In this document: positions 33,540 to 40,692 of the stretch, one piece after another
Position numbering within the stretch: the first letter of the stretch is position 1
How the letters are laid out: each line of letters starts with the position of its first letter
Assembly: GCF_900111565.1 (NCBI RefSeq)
Contig: NZ_FOIK01000001.1
Location: 124,001-188,000 of the forward strand
DNA from: Paenibacillus sp. NFR01
GTDB lineage: Bacteria; Bacillota; Bacilli; Paenibacillales; Paenibacillaceae
Direction: 5' to 3'
Length of the DNA stretch: 64,000 nucleotides
Program-made: the position numbers and the translations under genes
Notes under the pieces: model-generated
What the model was told of the DNA's origin: nothing
What the model saw: only the letters and a program-made list of their open reading frames with translations
The model's database searches: none

Positions 33540-34907
33540 CTATAGGCCGGCCAGGTAACGGCAATACAGAATCATCTGTTTGACCGACGGCCTGATTTTC
33601 TGATCGTTCAGCGGCGTGTTATCATTTTTGGACGGCTTGGAGTTGACCTCAAGCAGCCAGATGCGGCCGGACTGGTCGAGCGCCAGGTCGATTCCCAGCT
33701 CGCCGAAGTGGGCGGGAATATGCGTCTCGATCCCTCTGGCGATGGCCAGCGCCGCTTTAGGGAGCTGTACCTGCGCGCTCTCCCGTACGCCTGCCGGCAA
33801 TGAACCTTTGGTCAGCGCCTCGCGGACGGTACTGAGGCTACCGCCCCGGGCCAGGTTCGACACGAAATGGTTGCTTCCCGCGGTGCGGGCGACAATCGAG
33901 GTGACACCCCATTTGCCGGTGCCGTTCTTTTGCACCAGTGCCCGGAAGTCGACCGGCCGGCGGCTGACCTCCATCAGCTGAAGTCCTTGCTGGATCTGGA
34001 AACGCGTCGTTTTCATTTTCGGCGCGATGGATTGGAACAGCTTCGCCAGACTCGGGTAGCTCTGCTTCCGCGTGCCCATCGCCGTCGTCGAATATAGGCG
34101 GTAACCGCCGCCTTCCTCCCTTGAGATCCGCAGGATGCCTTTGCCAAGGCTGCCGCGGACCGGCTTCAGGAAGACGCTCTGGTAGCTGCCGCACATCTTC
34201 TTGAGCTGGTTGAAGCCGCTGAAGGCATGCGACTCCGGCAGATACCGCTGGAGCGCGGGGTCCTGCGCCAATGCTTCGAACACCTCGGTTTTGTCGAGAA
34301 ATTTTTCATTGAAGAAATGGGTCCCGTAACGGGATTTTACTTCCGCCAGGAAATGCTGTACGCTAGGTTTGTTCTCCGCCTTCCGCGACGTCAGCCGATT
34401 GTTGATGACATCCGCTACGGGAAGACTCAGCTTTCGCCAACCTTCGTCGTATACCCAGCCCTGGATGGCATTGCGCCCTTCCTGCAGCGCTTCCGGGGTA
34501 AAGAAATATACATAGGCGCCCTGCGCATGGCAGGCATGGGTCAGCTCGCGGCAAAACATGGTGATGGTTCCGAACAGCTTGTCGGTTTGGTCCGGATGAT
34601 CTCTGCTGACGAGCACTCCGATGACCGGCCCGAGCCGAAGCGTACGGCTGCCGGAGCTGTAGGAGACATTCAGCGAGAGCCGTCCTCTCCAGCCCATCCG
34701 CCGTGCCAGATTCTCATTGATGCGCAGGCTGTCGGCTTTGGGGACCGATATGACGGCGACCTCCTGGCGGAAAGAGCCGAAGGCGAGCTGAATCGGACCA
34801 TGCGCCGGTATTTTGAGTTTTTTCATCGATTTGTCGCCCAGCATTACAGCATTTTCCTGCAGGATGCCCGAGTGGACCGTTTGGACCGGGATCTTGAGTT
34901 GGGACAT
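33540..34907 (-). CDS. yheD: YheC/YheD family ATP-grasp protein, long form (paralogue 1)
   Basis: First gene of the minus-strand run, 455 residues, YheD-type. The N-terminal beta domain (about 1-85, ending LRLGPVIGVLV) is followed by an ATP-grasp domain with VFLKPVRGSLGKGILRI, FQIQQGLQLMEVSRRPVDFRA, LVQKNGTGKWGVTSIVAR, NLARGGS, and LGIDLALDQSG with LLEVNSKPSKND. AAGGAG seven bases before the ATG at 34907 fixes the start; nine further upstream codons are open but unlikely. It is divergent from yheA, and yheA-yheB-yheC-yheD are neighbours in B. subtilis too. The gene symbol follows this synteny and length. Confidence 0.85.
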   Translation of the reverse strand: MSQLKIPVQTVHSGILQENAVMLGDKSMKKLKIPAHGPIQLAFGSFRQEVAVISVPKADSLRINENLARRMGWRGRLSLNVSYSSGSRTLRLGPVIGVLVSRDHPDQTDKLFGTITMFCRELTHACHAQGAYVYFFTPEALQEGRNAIQGWVYDEGWRKLSLPVADVINNRLTSRKAENKPSVQHFLAEVKSRYGTHFFNEKFLDKTEVFEALAQDPALQRYLPESHAFSGFNQLKKMCGSYQSVFLKPVRGSLGKGILRISREEGGGYRLYSTTAMGTRKQSYPSLAKLFQSIAPKMKTTRFQIQQGLQLMEVSRRPVDFRALVQKNGTGKWGVTSIVARTAGSNHFVSNLARGGSLSTVREALTKGSLPAGVRESAQVQLPKAALAIARGIETHIPAHFGELGIDLALDQSGRIWLLEVNSKPSKNDNTPLNDQKIRPSVKQMILYCRYLAGL

Positions 34908-35069
34908 CGTGGTTCTCCTTCCGGTAGGCAGCATGATGCCGGCAATTTTAAGCTTAAGGGTTACGTATCATTCATCATATGGAGACATCTGACCCTTGGT
35001 GATTGACCCATTCTTGAAAAAGCCGTGCCGTGCGCATGGCAATGACAACATTTTAGGAGGCAAAACAAT

Positions 35070-35411
35070 ATGAACGTAATCGACAAAGCGCATGAACTCG
35101 CCCGAGCGATCAAAGAAAGCAGCGAAGTGGCGGACATCGCCGGCGCCATGCGGGTAATCGAAGCCGATCCCGAAAGCAAGGCCATGCTCGATAATTTCCG
35201 GAGCAAGCAGATTGAGCTGCAGCAGCAGATGATGAACGGCGAAATGCCGCCGCAGGAAGAAATGGAGAAGATGGAGAAGCTTTTCGAGGTGCTGAACCTG
35301 AATCTGGGCATCCGCCGGTTGTTCGAAGCGGAACGCCGGCTTAGCGTGGTTATCGAGGATGTCAACAAGATCATCACCGAAAGCCTGGCCCAAATGTACG
35401 GCGGCAACTAA
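35070..35411 (+). CDS. yheA: YheA, YlbF/YmcA-like family protein
   Basis: Soluble all-helical protein of 113 residues belonging to the UPF0342/YheA branch of the YlbF-YmcA family. Recognisable by NVIDKAHELARAIKESSEVADI at the N-terminus, the Gln/Met-rich middle helix IELQQQMMNGEMPPQEEMEKMEKL and the ending ERRLSVVIEDVNKIITE. YlbF and YmcA with YaaT form the RNase Y-specificity complex in B. subtilis, but YheA itself has no settled function. AGGAGG precedes the ATG. Placement next to YheD-type genes matches B. subtilis and supports the name. Confidence 0.88.
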   Translation: MNVIDKAHELARAIKESSEVADIAGAMRVIEADPESKAMLDNFRSKQIELQQQMMNGEMPPQEEMEKMEKLFEVLNLNLGIRRLFEAERRLSVVIEDVNKIITESLAQMYGGN

Positions 35412-35467
35412 AAACGGACCGGATGCGCTCTTGCGCATCGCGGCCCGTCATAGGGAAGATATGTATA

Positions 35468-35515
35468 AAGATGATTCTTTGCCCGAACCGGACGGGCGGG
35501 GGGTCATCTTTTTTA
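35468..35515 (+). terminator. Terminator of yheA
   Basis: AAGATGA and GCCCG pair with CGGGC and TCATCTT, followed by T6. It overlaps the stop codon end of the convergent GNAT gene. Confidence 0.8.
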
Positions 35516-36031
35516 GGTTGAGGCGTTGTTAACCCACTCCATTAGGATCATATCCTCCGCGAGATTTTTCACCCTTTTAAAGCCACATTTCTCGTAACAG
35601 CGGATTGCCCTAGGGTTAGTACGCTTCACTTCCAGGGCAACTTTAGCGGCGTGCAGATGAGTATTCAGGTACTCGAGCATGGCTGAAACGAACGTTGTTC
35701 CGATGCCGTGCCCCCAAAGATCCGGCTCTCCCATAAACTGATCGATTCCAAAAATAGATTCGTCAGCGGGATATCCGAAATCATGGAGTTCGCCTTCTTG
35801 CAATCTGTAATACTGGATATAGGCAACCGGCGTAAGGTTATATTCAACAATGCACGGAACAACGTTATGGGAGCCGTCGATCCTTGGACCGTATTTCGCG
35901 GTGACCGCTTCTAAGCTCCAGGCGTTATCCCCATAGAACGCTAAAACCCTCGGATCGCTAAGCCAAGTTGCCATTAAGCCAAGGTCACCGTGATTCATAG
36001 GCCTGATCCGCAAGTTATCCTTGCAGATCAT
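35513..36031 (-). CDS. GNAT acetyltransferase resembling aminoglycoside 6'-N-acetyltransferases
   Basis: Acetyltransferase of 172 residues. The segment FGIDQFMGEPDLWGHGIGT, with NPRAIRCYEKCGF further on, strongly resembles AAC(6')-type enzymes (Acetyltransf_8 group), which acetylate aminoglycosides. Chromosomal relatives frequently have other or unknown substrates, so resistance is not implied. The ATG overlaps the stop codon of the LURP-one-like gene as ATGA, so the two are coupled. The ribosome site is weak (AAGGCAGGA). Confidence 0.78.
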   Translation of the reverse strand: MICKDNLRIRPMNHGDLGLMATWLSDPRVLAFYGDNAWSLEAVTAKYGPRIDGSHNVVPCIVEYNLTPVAYIQYYRLQEGELHDFGYPADESIFGIDQFMGEPDLWGHGIGTTFVSAMLEYLNTHLHAAKVALEVKRTNPRAIRCYEKCGFKRVKNLAEDMILMEWVNNAST

Positions 36032-36603
36032 TCCTGCTTGCCTTCTACTGCACAGAGCAGAATGCCTGCAGCCAGCCCGAGGCGGCGATCCAGCTTGCCC
36101 CTGCGGTCCTCCGAGAAATCGGCGATAATTTTGGTCACAAACGGGTTGAAGTTTTGCCGGAACGCGGGGATGGCCTCGCCGTCCATTTCAATATTGTACT
36201 TCTGCGGAATCAAGGTGATGAAGCGCCGCAGCAGTGCCATGAACAGGCTGTTTTCCTTAATCAGGCCGATCTCCTTGCCGCCGGCGTCCATGATGATCCA
36301 TTCGTCCTTGACCATCGATTTCAGGCCCCGCCGGCGCAGCGAGCCGACATGTTCCCCGGTCTCTGAATCCTGCACGTCATAGGTGGCGCTGAAATCGATC
36401 ACGTTCCGGGCTTTGATACGCAGCAGTTCACGGGTCATGCTCTCGTCGGTATAAAGCGCGATATCTTCTTTGAGCTTAAACGCCTTCATCTGGGAATAAA
36501 ACACCAGCTCTTCGGCATGGTTATAAATATGCAGTTTGGCCCCCATGATGGAGAATACTTTTTTGCGGATTGTGAATTCCGATTGCGCGAACGCTTGGTT
36601 CAT
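36028..36603 (-). CDS. LURP-one-related (tubby-like) family protein
   Basis: Soluble protein of 191 residues with the tubby/LURP-one beta-barrel pattern: FTIRKKVFSIMGAKLHIYN, then LVFYSQMKAFKLKEDIALYTDE, ARNVIDFSATYDV, GSLRRRGLKSMVKDEW and LIPQKYNIEMDG. Bacterial members have no assigned role; the fold resembles phospholipid scramblase-like and tubby proteins. AGGAGGGG precedes the ATG at 36603, so the ORF's nine extra codons are not used. It is co-translated with the downstream acetyltransferase through a four-base overlap. Confidence 0.78.
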   Translation of the reverse strand: MNQAFAQSEFTIRKKVFSIMGAKLHIYNHAEELVFYSQMKAFKLKEDIALYTDESMTRELLRIKARNVIDFSATYDVQDSETGEHVGSLRRRGLKSMVKDEWIIMDAGGKEIGLIKENSLFMALLRRFITLIPQKYNIEMDGEAIPAFRQNFNPFVTKIIADFSEDRRGKLDRRLGLAAGILLCAVEGKQE

Positions 36604-36792
36604 TTTGGCATCCCCTCCTGTAATGCCCACATCATCTCATATCCTTGGCGAAGGCGCTACATGAAAAAGAGGTTGGGGTCCCTCGGCCCGAAACTTTTTC
36701 TCCGGCTTGTCTCATAAATGCGGCGGCAAATTCATAGAGTAGAAACAGAGAAGTAACTGATCACCTTTACAGGAAAGAAGGAGCTGTGTCCG

Positions 36793-37077
36793 ATGAAAAA
36801 AAGAAGCAAACTGAAGCATGTCGCTTATATGCTCGTGGCGCTCGCCATGCTGCTGTATGCCCTTCCCCGATTGTCCTTTCAAAACGGTCCAAGCTGGGTG
36901 CTTGGCTTCGGCGTCGTCTGGTGCCTGTTCGCGTTTATGGTCATCGCGTCGCATATGCATTTCATTATCGGCGTGGATGCGGAAAAACAGCAGCGGCTCG
37001 ACGCCGTGCGCAAGCAGAAACTCCAGTCCTGGCAGGGCCGTCTCTCGGAGGAAACGAAGCTGCCCGGCCGGATGTAA
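36793..37077 (+). CDS. Small two-helix membrane protein, unknown function
   Basis: Protein of 94 residues with two predicted membrane helices (about 10-26 and 34-57) joined by a short loop, and a basic, Gln-rich cytoplasmic C-terminal tail. No motif recognised. GAAGGAG nine bases before the ATG and a terminator about 40 bases after the stop support a real, independently transcribed gene. Confidence 0.7.
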   Translation: MKKRSKLKHVAYMLVALAMLLYALPRLSFQNGPSWVLGFGVVWCLFAFMVIASHMHFIIGVDAEKQQRLDAVRKQKLQSWQGRLSEETKLPGRM

Positions 37078-37120
37078 CAGGGGAGCGGCAGCCCGTGCGC
37101 CAGCCGGTGTGGAAGCCTGA

Positions 37121-37153
37121 AAAAGCCCGTGAGCAGCGCTTGCGGGTTTTTTT
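37121..37153 (+). terminator. Terminator after the small membrane protein gene
   Basis: GCCCG-AGC pairs with GCT-CGGG, followed by T7. Confidence 0.8.
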
Positions 37154-37267
37154 GTGCGGAATCATGAAATTTTTCCGGGAAGCCTGAAAATGTGCTCTTG
37201 CGCACATTCGATAAGGGCGGTAATATGAGTACAGAATGGTACAGATTGAGGCATGGAGGTGTAACAG

Positions 37268-38602
37268 TTGGAGGGTCAAGGCGATAATATTACCAAACAT
37301 GAACAGCTGCTGCAACATATCGAAGGCCTCAAGGTCGGAACGAAGATTTCCGTGCGGCGGCTGGCCAAAGAGATGGTCGTCAGCGAAGGGACGGCTTACC
37401 GCGCGGTGAAGGAAGCTGAAAATCTCGGCATCGTGATTACGAAAGAACGGATCGGCACGGTCCGGGTGGAGAAGAAGCCGCGGAATATATCCGACCAGCT
37501 GACCTTCGGCGACGTGGTCGATATCGTGGAAGGCCATGTGCTCGGCGGCGCGGACGGACTGAACAAGCATTTGCATAAATACGTGATCGGCGCGATGAAA
37601 ATCGATGCGATGGTCCGCTACATCGACGCCGACAGCCTGCTGATCGTGGGCAACCGGGAAGATGCGCATTCGCTTGCGCTGGAGCAGGGCGCCGGGGTGC
37701 TGGTTACCGGTGGCTTTGGTACAAGCCGGGAAGTCAAGGCACTGGCGGACGAGCTGGCGCTGCCGGTCATCTCCTCGCGGCATGATACCTTTACCGTGGC
37801 GTCGATGATCAACAGAGCAATTTTCGACCGGTTAATCAAGAAAAAAATCATGCTCGTGGAGGACATTCTGGAGAGCAAACCCCGCCTGCATACGCTGAAA
37901 CCGGCAAGCACGGTCGCGGAGCTGCGCGAGCTGTCGCTGGCGAGCGGCGAGCAGCGTTTCGCCGTGACGGACGAGTGGAACCGGGTCATTGGGATCGTCG
38001 GCCGCCGCGACGTAGAGGAGCTGAACGCCGGATCCAGCATTGAAAAAGCGATGGTCCGCAGCCCCGTTACGGCTGGGCTCCAGACCTCGCTGGCATCGGC
38101 GGCGCAGATCATGATGTGGGAGGGCATCGACTTCCTGCCGATTGTGGACCGCAACCGCAAGCTGATCGGCTCGCTGACCCGCCGCGAGGTGCTGCAAAGC
38201 CTGCGCGACGTCAGCAACCAGCCGCAACTGGGCGAAACTTTCGACCATCTGATCTGGAACGGCTTTGCCGATGAGCGCGACGAGGAAGGCCGGCTGTTCT
38301 TCCATGGCTTCATTACGCCGCAGATGGCCACCGACCTGGGCACGATCTCGGAAGGTGTGTTATCCACGCTGATGACGTTATCCGCGTTCAGGGCAGCCAA
38401 GGACATCACCGGCAACGACTACGTGCTGGACAACATGTCCACCTACTTCCTGCGGCCGGTGCAGATCGAGCACTCCGTCGTCGTGATGCCGCGGCTTCTT
38501 GAGGTGAGCCGCCGAACCTGCAAGCTGGAGATCGAGATTAGCCATACGGATGTGATGGTGGCCAAAGCTGTGCTGCGGCTGCAGTCCATCGACCACGGGT
38601 AA
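37268..38602 (+). CDS. ytoI: YtoI-like regulator: HTH, DRTGG, CBS pair and thioesterase-type domain
   Basis: Multidomain protein of 444 residues: an N-terminal winged HTH (ISVRRLAKEMVVSEGTAYRAVKEAENLGIV, about 20-60), a DRTGG domain (about 75-185), two CBS domains (about 195-310, probably adenine-nucleotide binding) and a C-terminal hot-dog thioesterase-like domain (about 320-440). This order matches B. subtilis YtoI. The start is TTG with GGAGGTG at six bases. It lies in the conserved ytoI-ytpI-...-ytrI-dnaE neighbourhood, but a 700-base repeat-rich gap separates it from ytpI. Predicted to sense a nucleotide or acyl-CoA signal; its DNA target is unknown. Confidence 0.86.
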   Translation: MEGQGDNITKHEQLLQHIEGLKVGTKISVRRLAKEMVVSEGTAYRAVKEAENLGIVITKERIGTVRVEKKPRNISDQLTFGDVVDIVEGHVLGGADGLNKHLHKYVIGAMKIDAMVRYIDADSLLIVGNREDAHSLALEQGAGVLVTGGFGTSREVKALADELALPVISSRHDTFTVASMINRAIFDRLIKKKIMLVEDILESKPRLHTLKPASTVAELRELSLASGEQRFAVTDEWNRVIGIVGRRDVEELNAGSSIEKAMVRSPVTAGLQTSLASAAQIMMWEGIDFLPIVDRNRKLIGSLTRREVLQSLRDVSNQPQLGETFDHLIWNGFADERDEEGRLFFHGFITPQMATDLGTISEGVLSTLMTLSAFRAAKDITGNDYVLDNMSTYFLRPVQIEHSVVVMPRLLEVSRRTCKLEIEISHTDVMVAKAVLRLQSIDHG

Positions 38603-38627
38603 GCACAAGCTGTCAAGGCCGGGACAG

Positions 38628-38660
38628 CGCTCCTGCCGGCGACGCATGCCGGCAGGAGCG
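38628..38660. other. Perfect 13-bp inverted repeat after ytoI
   Basis: CGCTCCTGCCGGC and GCCGGCAGGAGCG are exact complements with a seven-base loop. No T run follows on either strand, so it is a strong hairpin but not a classical terminator. Confidence 0.8.
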
Positions 38661-38875
38661 GTGAGCTTTGCGCCGGTTAAAGGCGCTTAAATCAGGAGTC
38701 GTTCTCTTCAATTTAGGGAAGGGCTCCTTTTACGCGTTGGGACCGCGATCCCCTTCTTAGTGGGATTGTCTGCAAAACTATGGCTTACACCCGGCACCCG
38801 CATCTGGCCCCCTTACTCCCGGCCCCCCTAGTAGCTCGCTCCCTCGCGACGGGTCCGCTCGTACATGGCTCCCCA

Positions 38876-38955
38876 CGTAATCCGATCGTCTCGTAACTCG
38901 ATCCATCCGTAACCCGATCCATTCGTAATCCGATCCATTCGTAACCGGCTCGCTA
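38876..38955. repeat. 16-bp tandem repeat, five units
   Basis: Five consecutive 16-base units of the form CGTAA(C/T)CCGATCCATT, the outer ones diverged, in a gene-free gap of about 715 bases (38603-39318). The frames through it are broken, so it is not coding. Confidence 0.8.
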
Positions 38956-38992
38956 AATCCGGTCCGCGCGTACCCCTAACGCCCCGCAGCAT

Positions 38993-39066
38993 TTAGTGGG
39001 AAAACATCCCTTTAAATTCGCTCAAACGGGTAATTAAAGCGAATTAGAGGGATTTTATCCCACTAA
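38993..39066. repeat. Palindromic intergenic element built on TTAGTGGGA, copy A
   Basis: TTAGTGGGA at 38993 and TCCCACTAA at 39058-39066 bracket further complementary stretches (CATCCCT/AGAGGGA and AAATTCGCT/AGCGAATT). The result is one large interrupted hairpin of 74 bases. A half copy with GGGAGGAAATCCCACTA follows near 39110-39128. Confidence 0.75.
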
Positions 39067-39147
39067 TCTATGCTTTTTGGACCTTTACTAGCTTTTGAGA
39101 TGAAAATAGAGGGAGGAAATCCCACTATTTTAATGCCGGGAATGTAA

Positions 39148-39190
39148 CGCGCAAATATTAGTGGGAGAAAATCCCGCTAATATTTGCGCG
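39148..39190. repeat. Palindromic intergenic element, copy B (19-bp arms)
   Basis: Arms of 19 bases (CGCGCAAATATTAGTGGGA and its complement with one mismatch) with a five-base loop. It shares the TTAGTGGGA core with the element at 38993. Confidence 0.8.
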
Positions 39191-39269
39191 AATTCGAATT
39201 TGTCAGGCGATAACTTGCCCGCCCAGCCCATTGCGGCATACGGGGTTGGATAGTACCCGTTCAGCCAAA

Positions 39270-39313
39270 GCCCGCCAAGCCGCAGCCAGGTTCATCTTGC
39301 TGCGTCCTGGCGG
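39270..39313 (-). terminator. Probable terminator of the ytrH-ytrI-ytpI unit
   Basis: GCCGCCAGGACGCAGC pairs with GCTGCGG-TTGGCGGGC on the minus strand, just after the ytpI stop. Only TTT follows, so strength is uncertain. Confidence 0.5.
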
Positions 39314-39318
39314 CCGTC

Positions 39319-39633
39319 TCACACGTTCGAGCCGCCGCGCGCCTTGCTGCGGCTGTATACGCCGTGGCTGCGCAGGCCGGAGAACAGATTGAACAGGCCA
39401 AGCAGCAGGAACAGCGCCTCCACCACGATGTTGATCGAGGAGCCGCGGAACAGGAACATCGACATCAGCGCAAGCGCAATCAGCATGCCGCCGAGCAGGA
39501 TGTTCATGACTGCCCGCTTCCGGCCTTTTTCCAGCGGATCAGGCTCTCTGCGGGACAGCACGCTGTACCAGGCCGAGCCGAGCACAAACAGGACAACCAG
39601 TATGAACAGCAAGTATTTAATGACAAGAATCAT
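39319..39633 (-). CDS. ytpI: YtpI family membrane protein
   Basis: Small membrane protein, 104 residues, with three predicted helices (MILVIKYLLFILVVLFVLGSAWY, MNILLGGMLIALALMSMFLF and INIVVEALFLLLGLFNLFSGL). This matches the YtpI family of Bacillales in size, order and position near dnaE. GAAGGAG eight bases before the ATG at 39633 sets the start; 16 further codons upstream are open but not used. Function unknown. In B. subtilis nrnA (ytqI) sits between ytpI and ytrI; here only about 70 bases separate them. Confidence 0.82.
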   Translation of the reverse strand: MILVIKYLLFILVVLFVLGSAWYSVLSRREPDPLEKGRKRAVMNILLGGMLIALALMSMFLFRGSSINIVVEALFLLLGLFNLFSGLRSHGVYSRSKARGGSNV

Positions 39634-39705
39634 GGCAGCCGCTCCTTCAGCAAATGGATTGTGCCGAACGTTTTCTGTCACTATTTTATCACATTTGCCG
39701 GCGGG

Positions 39706-40206
39706 TCAGCGGCGGTTCGGATGAATTTCCACCCAAATCTGCAGCACGCCCTCCATGACGAGCATGGTGCGGATGCTGACGGCATATTCCTTATCGCGCA
39801 CGATATAGATTTTTCCGTCGAGCAGAAGCCGGGCGAGCTTGCCGTCCGTGTCGATCTCGAACATGCTGCGTCCGCGCATCGGGGCGAGGTCCTTGGTCAT
39901 TTTGCTGATGATTTCTTTTTCGGTCACGGTATCGAGTGCCTCGTTGCCATCCTTGTCCGTCGTGCTTTCGGTGCGCAGCTTGATCTCGCGAATGACGGTG
40001 GAGCTGTTGTTATATTTTTTCAGCGTTTTGATATCTTTCTGGTATTGTTCGATTTCGATGCGCAGCTCCAGATTGTCCATCCAAAGCGCGTTATAGCCGG
40101 CGTGAAAAATCGAATTGTACAACACGCTGCCCGCCACCATCCCGAGCACGAACACGGCCGAGATTTGCGAGAACCGGCGGTAACGGTGAAACGGCGGCAC
40201 CCTCAT
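39706..40206 (-). CDS. ytrI: Sporulation membrane protein YtrI
   Basis: Bitopic protein of 166 residues: an N-terminal cytoplasmic segment rich in Arg, one membrane helix (about 13-33), a short coiled-coil (about 45-65, LELRIEIEQYQKDIKTLKKYNN) and an extracytoplasmic domain. Corresponds to YtrI, which with YtrH is made under SigE and is needed for efficient sporulation in B. subtilis. It starts six bases after the ytrH stop, and the two genes are co-directional, divergent from dnaE. Confidence 0.82.
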   Translation of the reverse strand: MRVPPFHRYRRFSQISAVFVLGMVAGSVLYNSIFHAGYNALWMDNLELRIEIEQYQKDIKTLKKYNNSSTVIREIKLRTESTTDKDGNEALDTVTEKEIISKMTKDLAPMRGRSMFEIDTDGKLARLLLDGKIYIVRDKEYAVSIRTMLVMEGVLQIWVEIHPNRR

Positions 40207-40212
40207 CTTCGT

Positions 40213-40536
40213 TTACCCCCTGCCGCAGACCCATTTAACCAGCTCGCTGCCCAGATGCGCGCCCAGAAAAGCCGACAACAAATAGAAAATCTGCTTGATC
40301 GCCGGAGACAGGTTGCCCCCCAGCATGTTGCTTTCGATGACCCGCATCGGGTCGATGGTGCCGCCGACGGCCGCCGCCAGCGCCCAGATTTTGATCCGGT
40401 CGGCTATGTCAAGCATCGTCTGCGTCGGCGGCTGCAGCGATACGACCGCGCCGATGCCGCCCAGCATCGCTCCGCCGATGACGATACCGCAGGCGATAAA
40501 AAAATCGAGCAGCGCCTTGCTCATAAACAGGTTCAT
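40213..40536 (-). CDS. ytrH: Sporulation protein YtrH
   Basis: Membrane protein of 107 residues with about three helices: FFIACGIVIGGAMLGGIGAVVSL, IWALAAAVGGTIDP and QIFYLLSAFLGAHLGSELVKWV. The glycine-rich first helix and the AAAVGGTIDPM segment are typical of YtrH, a SigE-controlled sporulation protein. GGAAGGAGG nine bases before the ATG at 40536 makes the 14-codon longer version unlikely. First gene of the ytrH-ytrI unit. Confidence 0.85.
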   Translation of the reverse strand: MNLFMSKALLDFFIACGIVIGGAMLGGIGAVVSLQPPTQTMLDIADRIKIWALAAAVGGTIDPMRVIESNMLGGNLSPAIKQIFYLLSAFLGAHLGSELVKWVCGRG

Positions 40537-40604
40537 TGAAGATTGCCTCCTTCCGGCCGGCGCGACGTTCTGCCGCATCAGCCCGTCCTTCTCCTTCTAT
40601 TCCA

Positions 40605-40634
40605 TTGTATGGGCGGCGGCCCTATGAATATGAT
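40605..40634 (+). promoter_or_regulatory. Possible promoter of dnaE
   Basis: -10 TATGAT (40629-40634, five of six) and a weak -35 TTGTAT (40605-40610) with an 18-base spacer. Confidence 0.35.
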
Positions 40635-40692
40635 AAAATAAAAACATATGTTTTTATTTTGGATGACGAGCCTGTCGAAAGGATGTGGGATT

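Noticed and set aside
34935-35069. GATACGTAA as a possible SigE -10 for the ATP-grasp operon
   Set aside because: No matching -35 is found at the needed distance; the hit is short enough to be chance.
38876-38955. CRISPR array
   Set aside because: The 16-base units are directly adjacent without spacers and no cas gene is present; it is a plain tandem repeat.
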